DNA of 64,000 nt from Minicystis rosea (GTDB taxonomy: Bacteria; Myxococcota_A; Polyangia; Polyangiales; Polyangiaceae). Below the pieces are notes generated by a model. It saw only the letters and a list, made by a program, of their open reading frames with translations, searched no databases and was not told the DNA's origin. The translations under genes were made by a program, and so were the position numbers. The stretch covers positions 10,710,377-10,774,376 of the forward strand of contig CP016211.1 of assembly GCA_001931535.1 (NCBI GenBank). The letters run 5' to 3'. Shown here one piece after another: positions 1 through 9,832 of the stretch (positions are counted from its first letter, which is position 1; each line of letters opens with the position of its first letter).

Positions 1-654
1 CACGGCCACGATCATGAGCAGGATTCCGATCAAGATCGAGCCCACCGCGTCCCAAATCCCGTTCCTCGTGAGCGCCGACAGGCCGACGGCCGCGAGCGCG
101 ATGGTGAGGCCCGTGAGCGCGGAGATGTCCTCGAGGAGCACGAGCGGGATGGTCGGATCCTTCACGTCGAAGAGCGCGCTGGCGAGCGGCCTCTGCCCTG
201 CCTCGCGCCGGAACTCGCGCAGCGCCACCGAGCACGAGTACGCCTCCATGAGCACGGAGACGCCCAGGACGACGAGGCTCAGGAGCGGGCCTTTGCGGAA
301 GCTCCAGAAGTCCGAGAGATCCGGCGTATCCGGGTGGATGGCCTTGTGGATCCCTTCGTACACGGCGAAGGCGCCGCCCACCGAGAAGAGCAGGAGGGCC
401 ACGATGAACGGCCAGAAATACCGCTCGGCGGCGCGCCCGAAGGGGTAGCGCTGATCGTCCTTCTTCGAGAGCACGAGCCCCGTGAAGAGGAGCGCCTGGT
501 TGCCGGTGTCGGCGAGCGAGTGCACCGCTTCGGCGAGCGTCGCCGTGCTGTCGGAGAGATACGCCGCGACGAACTTGCACGTCGCAATGGCGAGGTTCGC
601 GTAGAGCGCTGCCTTGATGACTTTGAGCGGATCGCCGCCGCCGTGGCCCGACAT
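1..654 (-). CDS. Cation diffusion facilitator family transporter (3' end outside window)
   Basis: The 218 codons present encode a polytopic inner-membrane protein of the CDF efflux family, which exchanges divalent metal ions such as Zn, Co or Fe for protons. The second membrane segment carries the typical metal-site pattern HSLADTGNQ (about residues 46-54). A later helix has the EDxxALxG pattern of the fifth segment. The start is the ATG at 654, 48 bp from the divergent gene at 703. The C-terminal cytoplasmic domain lies beyond the left edge. The EDISALTG variant resembles the SLC30A9-like branch, so the substrate is uncertain. No frame disruption is visible. Confidence 0.85.
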   Translation of the reverse strand, partial: MSGHGGGDPLKVIKAALYANLAIATCKFVAAYLSDSTATLAEAVHSLADTGNQALLFTGLVLSKKDDQRYPFGRAAERYFWPFIVALLLFSVGGAFAVYEGIHKAIHPDTPDLSDFWSFRKGPLLSLVVLGVSVLMEAYSCSVALREFRREAGQRPLASALFDVKDPTIPLVLLEDISALTGLTIALAAVGLSALTRNGIWDAVGSILIGILLMIVAV

Positions 655-702
655 AGGCCGCGAAGGCTAAACCAAAGGCCGCGCGTCGGATACAATGGGC
701 CC

Positions 703-1413
703 GTGAGCCGAAGGGCAGGGATCGCGTCGGGCCTCGTGATCGCGGCGATCGCGCTTTCGTTCGCGCCCCTTCACCCGGCGCACGCGGCGCCGCCTGCGTC
801 TCCACCGGCGCTCTTCGATCGGGTGGTGGTCCGCTGGCACGCGCCCGAGACGGGCGGGCCGGCCCACCCGCAGTTCATCTTCGAGCGTGAGCTGGCCTTC
901 GAAGCGCGCATCGAAGCGCTTGCCGACCCCGATCCCGAGCCCGGCCCCTACCACGACCGCCACGTGCGCGCGGCCCTCGAGCGCCACATCTCCGAGACCT
1001 TGCTCGCGAGCCTCCCCGTGGTGCCGCCGCCGGAGCGCAAGCTGATCGACACGCGCGCGGCCATCGCCCGCGAGATCGTGGAGCAGCGCGTGCGCGGCCG
1101 CGCCCGCCTGCAAGAGGCCGCCGTCGCCGAAGGCATCGGCGAGACCGAGCTCGCCGCCCTGTTCGAGCGCCAAGCGATGGCGAGCCTCTACATCGACAAG
1201 ATGATCGCGCCCATGCTGGAGCCCAGCGAGCTCGAGCTCCGCGATCTCTGGCGCACCGGCACCACGCCCTTCAAGGACCTGCCCTTCGATCAAGCCGTGA
1301 AGCCGCTCGCCCGCTGGTACGTCGGCCAACGCCTCATCCAAGCGCTCGACGCCTACTTCCAAAACGCCCGCGCCCGCATCGTCATGACCGTTCCCCGCCG
1401 CACCGCCCGCTGA
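703..1413 (+). CDS. Secreted hypothetical protein
   Basis: This 236-residue protein begins at a GTG just after a short divergent intergenic space; the open frame extends further upstream only over the opposite-strand transporter. The N-terminus (RRAGIASGLVIAAIALSFA, ending in HAA) is a clear signal peptide, so the product is exported. The rest is charged and mostly helical, with long Glu/Arg/Ala-rich stretches. Its general look (many short amphipathic helices around residues 70-150) recalls periplasmic chaperones of the SurA N-domain type, but I see no parvulin domain. I do not recognise the family. Downstream lies the 184-bp repeat array. Confidence 0.6.
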   Translation: MSRRAGIASGLVIAAIALSFAPLHPAHAAPPASPPALFDRVVVRWHAPETGGPAHPQFIFERELAFEARIEALADPDPEPGPYHDRHVRAALERHISETLLASLPVVPPPERKLIDTRAAIAREIVEQRVRGRARLQEAAVAEGIGETELAALFERQAMASLYIDKMIAPMLEPSELELRDLWRTGTTPFKDLPFDQAVKPLARWYVGQRLIQALDAYFQNARARIVMTVPRRTAR

Positions 1414-1480
1414 CCCAAGGCTGGCAAGCGCAGCCGCGCAGGTACAACCACGCAGGAGCAAACACGCAGGAGCAAACACG

Positions 1481-1978
1481 CAGGAGCAGCCGCGAGCGCG
1501 AGCGAGCGGACTTCGCAGCGACGTCGCCCATGTTGCGATCGCGCTCACGCGATGGTTGTGGGAAGCGCTTGCTGAGTCCGCTCGCTGGCGCTCGCGGCTG
1601 CCATTGCTGGCGGCGGCGTGGGCCGACTTGGCCGCACCGTTGCTGGTGACAGCGTCATGGATGGCAGGAGCAGCCGCGAGCGCGAGCGAGCGGACTTCGC
1701 AGCGACGTCGCCCATGTTGCGATCGCGCTCACGCGATGGTTGTGGGAAGCGCTTGCTGAGTCCGCTCGCTGGCGCTCGCGGCTGCCATTGCTGGCGGCGG
1801 CGTGGGCCGACTTGGCCGCACCGTTGCTGGTGACAGCGTCATGGATGGCAGGAGCAGCCGCGAGCGCGAGCGAGCGGACTTCGCAGCACGTCGCCCATGT
1901 TGCGATCGCGCTCACGCGATGGTTGCGGGAAGCGCTCGCTGAGTCCGCTCCCTTGCGGTCGCGGCTGCCGTTGCTGGG
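1481..1978. repeat. 184-bp tandem repeat array (about 2.7 copies)
   Basis: A unit of exactly 184 bp is repeated: the marker CAGCCGCGAG starts at 1487, 1671 and 1855. The first two copies look nearly identical by eye; the third diverges after about 1940. Each unit holds an inverted pair of a 25-bp motif (GCAGCCGCGAGCGC... and its reverse complement at 1577-1601, 1761-1785 and, degenerate, 1944-1968), so each can fold back. Just upstream (about 1436-1490) a 14-bp unit with the core ACGCAGGAGCA is repeated three times. Open frames across the array carry no credible protein. Confidence 0.9.
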
Positions 1979-2002
1979 GATTGCCGTTGGGGCGATGGGG
2001 GA

Positions 2003-2791
2003 TCAGGCGGAGTCGCTGCGGGCTTCGGCGGCGATCTCTTGCGAGGCGGGGGCTTCGTCGTCGTTGTGGCTCGTGGCTTCGTGCAGGTGGTGCGTGAAGG
2101 AGCGCGCGGCCCGACGAGCCTTGAGGAACTCGGCGAAGGCGGTGAGCGTGTCGAGATCGCGGGGCCCGAGGGCTTCGGCGATCTCGCGGAGGTTCTTGCG
2201 CAGGGTCTCCACGCTCTTGCCGCGACGAGGAGCGGGTGTGCCTTCGGGGCGTGCGACGGGCTCGACCGTGGTGTTGGCGACGGGCTCGGGGGCGCCTTCG
2301 GGACGGGGCGGGACCTCGGGGACCCACACGGGGCGCGCCACGGGGTTCAGCGCGTGCGCGCTGAGCCAGGCTTCCATGAAGATGCGCAGGCGCTCGCTGC
2401 GGAAGGCGAACCAACGCTCGCGCTCGGGAGCGTAGGCCATGAGCACGTCCTTGAAGCGGCGGAAGGCGCCCTTGCCGTCGATCGCCTGGCTCAGCTTCGC
2501 CTGGAGATCCGGATCCTCCACCATCGGGATGTACCGCTCCATCCAGCGGTATTGCTCGCGGGAGCTGACCGGATCGATGCGGAGATAGTTCGAGTCGGCG
2601 GCGATGCGCGCGTGCATCTGCGGGTCGGCCACGCCGTCCACGACGCGCAGCACGTCACCCGTCACGAGGTGCAGGTAGGAGTGCACCTCGGGCGCGTTGT
2701 TCTCGAAAGCATCCTCGAGCGCCTCCCAGTCGATCGGGATATCGCGGACCGCCGCCGGCGTCCCGCCGGCCGGGGTATTTTCGTTGGTCAT
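2003..2791 (-). CDS. UPF0158 family protein
   Basis: A 262-residue cytoplasmic protein. The N-terminal half (from DWEALEDAFENNAPEVHSYL, with the TGDVLRVVDG segment) matches the UPF0158 pattern, in which an acidic helix is followed by a strand reading the 'xYLnLxTGeV' motif. The biochemical role of that family is not established. The C-terminal region (residues 140-262) is Pro/Arg-rich and looks like a lineage-specific extension. I chose the ATG at 2791 because GAGGAG stands three bases before it. The longer frame to 2884 has no such site. It is convergent with nothing; glpK lies upstream on the same strand. Confidence 0.75.
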   Translation of the reverse strand: MTNENTPAGGTPAAVRDIPIDWEALEDAFENNAPEVHSYLHLVTGDVLRVVDGVADPQMHARIAADSNYLRIDPVSSREQYRWMERYIPMVEDPDLQAKLSQAIDGKGAFRRFKDVLMAYAPERERWFAFRSERLRIFMEAWLSAHALNPVARPVWVPEVPPRPEGAPEPVANTTVEPVARPEGTPAPRRGKSVETLRKNLREIAEALGPRDLDTLTAFAEFLKARRAARSFTHHLHEATSHNDDEAPASQEIAAEARSDSA

Positions 2792-3068
2792 GGGCTCCTC
2801 ATCGAACGACACGATCCGGACGGGGATTTTTCGCTCGGACCTGGTCAAGGGCGCAAGGTTTGATCGGGAATTCGCCGTGCTCATAGAACTTTACGCTGGT
2901 TGGGGCTCGTTGGGCTCAACTCTCGCAACATAGGGATGATTCCCTCTTCCGGAAGTTGCGGGCGGCCGGTCGAATGGGCCGCCGACGCGTGATCCGCGCC
3001 GGTGGACGGACCCCGAGCGACGCGCGCCAGCGTCGTCCCCGAGCCTCGCGAACCGATGGGCTCCCCCA

Positions 3069-4577
<1,509 letters not shown>

Positions 4578-4768
4578 GTGCGCGTGGGTACCGCGGAGAC
4601 CCGACGGTGGGAAGGTCGCCCCGCTCCAGGACGCTCGTCATACCCGACAGGCAGGCCCCAAAAGAGGAACCGGGGCCGCCACCTGAACGACTGTTACGGG
4701 GCCAACGGTGCTTTCGGGTGAGGCGCCGATTGTGGCGCCGCCCGTGCCTGGGTAATCTCCTGGCTCCG

Positions 4769-6811
4769 ATGGCTCGCCTGATTCTGCAGACCGCTGAAGG
4801 CCAGCAGGCGATCGATCTGCGCCCAGTGAACTCGCTCGGGCGCCACCCGAACAACTCGATCCAGCTCCTCGACAAGATCGTCTCGAAGGAGCACTGCATC
4901 ATCGAGCTGCGCGGGGATCGCTGGTTCCTTCGTGATCTCGGGAGCCTGAACGGCACGTTCGTCAACAACGAGCGCGTGCGCGGCGAGGCGCCGCTCAAGC
5001 ACGGCGACGAGATCGCGCTGGGCGCGACGAAGGGGCGCTTCGACGACGGCGGTGCGCCGCTGCCGGCGTCGGTGCCCGCGCCGAGCACGCAGGGCGCATG
5101 GCCGCAAGGTCCGCCCACGCCCGCGGCGCAGCCGAACGCGCCGCCCATCGCGCAGCCGTCGCCGCTCGCGCAGTCGGCGCACGGGCCCGTGATGCCGATC
5201 GCGCCGGCGTATCAAGCGCCGCCGCCGCCCGTGCCGCCGCCGCCTCCGGCGCAGCAGCCGTACCAGCCTTATGCGCGCCAGCCCGGTCCGCCGGGTGCGC
5301 CCGGGCAGCCGGTGCCGCCGATGCAGCAGCAACCGCCGCGGCCCGGCCAGTATCCGCCGCAGCAGCAGTACGCGCCGCCGGCGATCGGGCCGGGAGGCAC
5401 GGGGCCGCTTCCGGGCTCCATCGGCGGCGGCACGGGGCCGCTGCAGCTCGGTCGTCCGGGCGCGCCGGGCGCGCACTCGTACTTGGCGCAGGGCACGCGC
5501 ATCGACCTGAACGATCAGGCGCGCGCCATCGGCACGCAGATCGCGGCCGTCGAGAAGGGCTTCCTCCCGTACGACCGCATCGCCACCGACACGAACCAGA
5601 TCCGCGCCGACTACGAGCGCCTCCGTCTCTCGCACGAGCTGTCGCGCGAGATCGCGGCCGAGCGCGACACGCAGAAGCTGCTCGAGAAGATCTTGAGCAG
5701 CGTCTTCAAGTTCATCCGCGCGGACCGCGGCGTCATCTTCCTCCGCGACGAGAACGGCGAGCTCACGCCCCGGGCGTCGCAGCGGCGCGACGGGACGCAG
5801 GCGCCGATCAGCATCTCCTCCACGATCCTGAACCACGTCGTGAAGGAGCACGCCGCCGTCCTCACGCACGACGCGGCCATGGATTTCGCGGCCTCGAAGG
5901 GGAAGAGCATGATCCTGAACCGGATCAGCTCCGCCATCGTGGCGCCGCTCCTCCACAACAGCGACGTGCTCGGCGTGCTCTGGCTCGACTCGGAGACGCT
6001 CGCGCAGTTCCAGACCAAGGACCTCGAGCTGCTCACCGCCATCGCCAACCAGGCGGCGATGTTCATCGAGATCAACATCCTCGGTAAGAAGGTGGAGAAC
6101 GAGATCGTCGCCCGCGAGCGCTTCAGCCGCATGGTGGCGCCGAACATCGCCGAGCTCGTCATCGGCGGTCAGCTCGAGGTGAAGCAGGGCGGTCAGCGCG
6201 TCGAGCAGTGCACCGTCTTCAACAGCGACATCCGCGGCTTCACCGCCATGAGCGAGAACAGCCAGCCGGAAGAGCTGGTCGAGATGCTCAACGAGTACTT
6301 CGAGCTGATGGTCGACACGATCTTCAAGTACGAAGGCACGCTCGACAAATTCATGGGCGACGGGATCATGGCCCTCTGGGGCGCGCCGGTGGCGCACCCC
6401 GACGACGCCATCCGCTCCGTCTCCTGCGCGCTCGAGATGGGCGAGGTGCTCGGCCAGTTCAACCGCCGCCGCATCGAGAAGGACTTGGCGCCGCTCGCCG
6501 TCGGCATCGGCATCCACACGGGCCCGCTGGTCGCCGGCTACATCGGCAGCTCGAAGGCGCTCTCGTACACGGTCATCGGCGACGTCGCCAACACCTCGGC
6601 CCGCCTCTGCTCGGTGGCGCTCGCCGGTCAGATCGTGATCAGCGAGACCACCTACGACGCGCTCAGCGGCCGCTTCGAGATGGAAGAGCTCTCCCCCGCC
6701 AAGGTGAAGGGCAAAGAGAAGCCCCTCCGCATCTTCAACGTCCTCCGCGCCCGCCCCTCCGTCCCCGTGCCCGCGCAGATCTTCGTGTCCGAGCCGACCA
6801 CGAGCAGCTGA
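4769..6811 (+). CDS. FHA-GAF-class III adenylate cyclase
   Basis: A 680-residue signalling protein in three parts. Residues 1-92 form an FHA phosphothreonine-binding domain (GRHPNNS, SKEH, LNGTFVNN). Residues 95-235 are a Pro/Gln-rich linker. Residues 280-440 are a GAF sensor domain, followed by a class III nucleotide cyclase domain. The two metal-binding aspartates are visible at D487 (FNSDIRGF) and D531 (KFMGDG). The Lys in DKFMGDG and the Asp in VIGDVANTSARL fit adenylate rather than guanylate cyclase. No membrane segment is seen. FHA-GAF-cyclase proteins of this design are common in myxobacteria and probably link Ser/Thr kinase signalling to cAMP. The ATG at 4769 opens the FHA fold directly. 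Confidence 0.92.
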   Translation: MARLILQTAEGQQAIDLRPVNSLGRHPNNSIQLLDKIVSKEHCIIELRGDRWFLRDLGSLNGTFVNNERVRGEAPLKHGDEIALGATKGRFDDGGAPLPASVPAPSTQGAWPQGPPTPAAQPNAPPIAQPSPLAQSAHGPVMPIAPAYQAPPPPVPPPPPAQQPYQPYARQPGPPGAPGQPVPPMQQQPPRPGQYPPQQQYAPPAIGPGGTGPLPGSIGGGTGPLQLGRPGAPGAHSYLAQGTRIDLNDQARAIGTQIAAVEKGFLPYDRIATDTNQIRADYERLRLSHELSREIAAERDTQKLLEKILSSVFKFIRADRGVIFLRDENGELTPRASQRRDGTQAPISISSTILNHVVKEHAAVLTHDAAMDFAASKGKSMILNRISSAIVAPLLHNSDVLGVLWLDSETLAQFQTKDLELLTAIANQAAMFIEINILGKKVENEIVARERFSRMVAPNIAELVIGGQLEVKQGGQRVEQCTVFNSDIRGFTAMSENSQPEELVEMLNEYFELMVDTIFKYEGTLDKFMGDGIMALWGAPVAHPDDAIRSVSCALEMGEVLGQFNRRRIEKDLAPLAVGIGIHTGPLVAGYIGSSKALSYTVIGDVANTSARLCSVALAGQIVISETTYDALSGRFEMEELSPAKVKGKEKPLRIFNVLRARPSVPVPAQIFVSEPTTSS

Positions 6812-6838
6812 GCTCGCGCGATGGTTGCAAGCGCAGGA

Positions 6839-6884
6839 AGCGCTTGCTGAGTCCGCTCGCTGGCGCTCGCGGCTGCCGTTGCTG
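6839..6884. repeat. Dispersed repeat, left boundary copy (minus orientation)
   Basis: The stretch GCTTGCTGAGTCCGCTCGCT and what follows, to GCTGCCGTTGCTGG, is nearly identical to the right-hand arm in the 184-bp array (for example 1567-1608). Together with the inverted copy at 7851-7875 it brackets the 18-bp minisatellite. It begins 28 bp after the cyclase stop codon. Confidence 0.8.
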
Positions 6885-6887
6885 GTG

Positions 6888-7827
6888 GGCGACGTCGATG
6901 TTGGCGGCGACGCCGATGCTGGGGGCGACGTCGATGTTGGCGGCGACGCCGATGCTGGGGGCGACGTCGATGCTGGGGGCGACGCCGATGCTGGGGGCGA
7001 CGTCGATGCTGGGGGCGACGTCGATGTTGGCGGCGACGCCGATGCTGGTGGGCGACGTCGATGTTGGCGGCGACGTCGATGCTGGCGGCGACGTCGATGC
7101 TGGGGGCGACGTCGATGCTGGTGGGCGACGTCGATGTTGGCGGCGACGTCGATGCTGGCGGCGACGTCGATGCTGGTGGGCGACGTCGATGTTGGGGGCG
7201 ACGTCGATGTTGGCGGCGACGTCGATGTTGGGGGCGACGTCGATGTTGGCGGCGACGCCGATGCTGGGGGCGACGTCGATGTTGGCGGCGACGCCGATGC
7301 TGGGGGCGACGTCGATGTTGGCGGCGACGCCGATGCTGGGGGCGACGTCGATGTTGGCGGCGACGCCGATGCTGGGGGCGACGTCGATGTTGGCGGCGAC
7401 GTCGATGCTGGGGGCGACGCCGATGCTGGGGGCGACGTCGATGCTGGTGGGCGACGTCGATGTTGGCGGCGACGTCGATGCTGGCGGCGACGTCGATGCT
7501 GGTGGGCGACGTCGATGTTGGGGGCGACGTCGATGTTGGCGGCGACGTCGATGTTGGGGGCGACGTCGATGTTGGCGGCGACGCCGATGCTGGGGGCGAC
7601 GTCGATGTTGGCGGCGACGCCGATGCTGGGGGCGACGTCGATGTTGGCGGCGACGCCGATGCTGGGGGCGACGTCGATGTTGGCGGCGACGCCGATGCTG
7701 GGGGCGACGTCGATGTTGGCGGCGACGTCGATGCTGGGGGCGACGCCGATGCTGGGGGCGACGTCGATGTTGGGGGCGACGTCGATGCTGGGGGCGACGT
7801 CGATGCTGGGGGCGACGCCGGTGCGGG
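6888..7827. repeat. 18-bp minisatellite, about 52 units, with a 326-bp higher-order repeat
   Basis: Units of GGCGACGYCGATGYTGGS are repeated for about 0.94 kb. Most units are 18 bp; a few carry one extra T (CTGGTGGGC in place of CTGGGGGC) and are 19 bp, which shifts the reading frame. A block of 326 bp, 7121-7446, recurs almost unchanged as 7447-7772, showing recent block duplication. Because 18 is divisible by three, several frames stay open (GDVDVG-, ATSMLA- or RRRCWR-type repeats), but the 19-bp units break each frame and no ribosome site is seen. I treat it as non-coding. Confidence 0.95.
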
Positions 7828-7845
7828 CAACGGCGTCGTGGATGG

Positions 7846-7920
7846 CAGGAGCAGCCGCGAGCGCCAGCGAGCGGATTTCGCAGCGACGTTGCTCATGCAG
7901 TGAGCGCGAGCGCGTGATGG
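7846..7920. repeat. Dispersed repeat, right boundary copy (plus orientation)
   Basis: From GATGGCAGGAGCAGCCGCGA onward this stretch matches the left arm of the 184-bp array, including TTCGCAGCGACGT and a similar GCGAT-rich tail. The core 25-bp motif is 7851-7875. It is inverted relative to the copy at 6839-6884. Confidence 0.8.
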
Positions 7921-7930
7921 TGGCAATCGC

Positions 7931-8308
7931 TCAGGGGATGAGGCGGGCGGCGAGGAAGGCGCGGACGTCGTCGAGCGTCGCGCGTTGGGCTGGGTCGCGG
8001 GTCACGCAGCGCATGCGGAGGTCGCGGATTTCGGGGTCTTTGGGATCGAGGCGGATGGTGTGGCCGCGGTGACGGAGGAGGTTCTCGACGAGGATGAGCG
8101 GGAGGCGCTCCCAAGCGTCGGCGAGATCCATGGGGCGGCGCATGAGGGCGAGGAGCAAGGTGGCCGGCTCGTCGTCCGTGTTGCCGGCGGCGAGCGCTTC
8201 GGCTTCGCGCAGCGCCGCGGCGATGCCGACGGGATCGAGCGGGGTGCGCCACTGGAAACGACGCGCGAGGAAGGCGTGCGTGCGGGCGACCTCGGCGGCC
8301 GAGATCAT
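7931..8308 (-). CDS. Hypothetical protein, second gene of a coupled pair
   Basis: A 125-residue helical protein. Its ATG overlaps the stop of the upstream gene (ATGA at 8305-8308), so the two are translationally coupled. The segment LLLALMRRPMDLADAWERLP followed by ENLLRHRGHTIRLD resembles the helical core of Doc/Fic-type proteins (a helix pair ending in 'LxxxGxxLd'). The catalytic HPFxDGN motif is absent. The family is therefore not assigned. A two-gene, overlapping, small-protein layout is compatible with a toxin-antitoxin-like module, but that is only inference. The gene ends just beyond the minisatellite. Confidence 0.6.
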   Translation of the reverse strand: MISAAEVARTHAFLARRFQWRTPLDPVGIAAALREAEALAAGNTDDEPATLLLALMRRPMDLADAWERLPLILVENLLRHRGHTIRLDPKDPEIRDLRMRCVTRDPAQRATLDDVRAFLAARLIP

Positions 8309-8682
8309 CGAAGCTGTTGGATCGGGTGCGTGCCGTCTTGGATCGCGGCGGCCTCGCGCGCGGTGTCGGCGCCGTAGCGCTCTGCGCGGAGCGCGGCGAT
8401 GCGTGTGGCTTCCTGGGGATGGCGTTCGAGGACGAAGGCCACGAACTCTTCGACGAAGCACCGGATCGGGTCGCCGCCGTACTTCTCCGCGGCTTCCCGT
8501 TCGGCGGCGGTGGGGCCGGGGTGCTCCCACTCCTGCTCCAACGTGAGATCGACGATCCCGCGGAAGAACGCGCTGCTCTCGTATTCCTCGCGCTCCTCGG
8601 GGGTGAGCTTGGCGAGCTCCGCGGCGATGAAAGCCTGCTTCGCTTCGGCCGCGGAGACGTCGAGCGGGGGGACGGCGACCAT
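8305..8682 (-). CDS. Hypothetical protein, first gene of a coupled pair
   Basis: This 125-residue acidic, helical protein starts with a Pro/Val-rich segment. It has a central motif-free region rich in Glu (LTPEEREEYESSAFFRGIVD) and a region LTLEQEWEHPGPTAAERE. It has no signal peptide or membrane segment and no DNA-binding motif that I can see. It overlaps the next gene by four bases and is divergent from accA with a 75-bp spacer. I do not recognise the family. If the pair is an addiction-type module, this upstream gene would sit where antitoxins usually sit. Confidence 0.6.
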   Translation of the reverse strand: MVAVPPLDVSAAEAKQAFIAAELAKLTPEEREEYESSAFFRGIVDLTLEQEWEHPGPTAAEREAAEKYGGDPIRCFVEEFVAFVLERHPQEATRIAALRAERYGADTAREAAAIQDGTHPIQQLR

Positions 8683-8757
8683 GGATCGAGGGTAGCACGG
8701 TCGCCCAGGGTCCCGCGCCGTCGCGGCAGCGCGCGGTGTCTGCTATGAGCGAACGCC

Positions 8758-9711
8758 GTGGCTGCACCCGTTTTGCCGTTCGAGAAGCCCGTCGTCGATC
8801 TCGTCGAAAAAGTGAAGGAGCTGCGCGCGCTCGCAGCCTCCGACGAGCGCTTCGAGCCGGAGCTCCGGCGGCTCACCGAGAAGACGTCGCGGCTCGCGCG
8901 CGAGCTGTTCGCCGACCTCACGCCGATGCAGAAGGTCCAGCTCTCGCGGCACGCGAGCCGGCCGTACACGCTCGACTACGTGAAGCGGCTCTTCACCGAT
9001 TGGGTGGAGGTGAAGGGCGATCGCCGCTTCGCCGAGGACTCCGCGATCGTCGCGGGCATGGCGAGCTTTCACGGGCGGAGCGTGATGGTCGTCGGCCATC
9101 AGAAGGGCCGCGGGACGAAGGAGAACATGAAGCGGAACTTCGGGATGCCCAACCCCGAGGGCTACCGCAAGGCCACCCGCCTCTACGAGATGGCCGACAA
9201 ATTCGGCCTTCCGGTGCTCACTTTCATCGACACGCCGGGCGCATATCCCGGCATCGGCGCCGAAGAGCGCGGGCAGAGCGAGGCCATCGGCGCCGCCATC
9301 GCGGCCATGGCGCGCGTGCGCGTGCCCATCGTGGCCTCGATCATCGGGGAGGGCGGCTCCGGCGGGGCGCTCGCGCTGGGTGTGGCCAACCGCGTCGTCG
9401 TGCTCGAGTTCGGCTGCTACTCGGTGATTTCGCCGGAGGGGTGCGCCGCCATTCTGTGGAAGGACGGCTCGCGCGCGGACGAGGCGGCCACGCAGCTCAA
9501 GATCACGGCGCCCGATCTGCTCCGCCTGCGCATCGTGGACGCGGTGGTGGAAGAGCCGGCCGGCGGTGCTCACCAAGATCACGACGAGGCGGCGGCGCGG
9601 CTCGATCGGGCGATCATGGAGCAGCTCGGCGCCCTGGAAGGGCTCTCGCCCGAGGCGCTCGTCGAGGACCGCTACCGTCGCTTCCGTGACCTGGGCGCGT
9701 TCTCCGCGTGA
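8758..9711 (+). CDS. accA: Acetyl-CoA carboxylase carboxyltransferase subunit alpha
   Basis: A 317-residue protein of the usual AccA length. With AccD it moves the carboxyl group from carboxybiotin to acetyl-CoA to make malonyl-CoA, the first committed step of fatty acid synthesis. The crotonase-fold core is clear: GHQKGR near residue 120, then FGMPNPEGYRKATRL, then DTPGAYPGIGAEERGQ, then GEGGSGGALAL. The start is a GTG at 8758; the frame before it lacks other credible starts. The gene stands alone here, without accD or fabD neighbours, 122 bp upstream of an unrelated oxidoreductase gene. Confidence 0.97.
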   Translation: MAAPVLPFEKPVVDLVEKVKELRALAASDERFEPELRRLTEKTSRLARELFADLTPMQKVQLSRHASRPYTLDYVKRLFTDWVEVKGDRRFAEDSAIVAGMASFHGRSVMVVGHQKGRGTKENMKRNFGMPNPEGYRKATRLYEMADKFGLPVLTFIDTPGAYPGIGAEERGQSEAIGAAIAAMARVRVPIVASIIGEGGSGGALALGVANRVVVLEFGCYSVISPEGCAAILWKDGSRADEAATQLKITAPDLLRLRIVDAVVEEPAGGAHQDHDEAAARLDRAIMEQLGALEGLSPEALVEDRYRRFRDLGAFSA

Positions 9712-9832
9712 TCGCGAGACGAGCCGGCGCGGATCGCCTTTGCCGCCGCGGCTCGACCGCGCGCGTGTGGAACGCTATAGCCGTGCGTCGCATGCATTCG
9801 GGAAATTGGCTCGACGCCCGCAGGGCCGCTTC

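Noticed and set aside
334..702. Upstream extension of the secreted protein gene at 703
   Set aside because: It would overlap the cation transporter gene and hide the signal peptide.
1481..1978. CRISPR-like array
   Set aside because: The units are 184 bp direct repeats without short repeat-spacer alternation, and no cas gene is near.
4654..4677. GGCCCC/GGGGCC hairpin between glpK and the cyclase gene
   Set aside because: A six-pair stem in very GC-rich DNA is expected by chance.
4694..6517. 607-codon frame opposite the cyclase gene
   Set aside because: It is the codon-bias shadow of the cyclase, rich in Arg/Asp/His, with no recognisable domain.
6839..7920. Insertion sequence bounded by inverted repeats
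   Set aside because: The inverted copies enclose only the minisatellite; there is no transposase and no target-site duplication that I can see.
6652..8072. Long open frames across the minisatellite on both strands (GDVDVG-, RRRCWR- and ATSMLA-type repeats)
   Set aside because: They are open only because the unit length is divisible by three; 19-bp units break each frame and no ribosome site or conserved ends exist.
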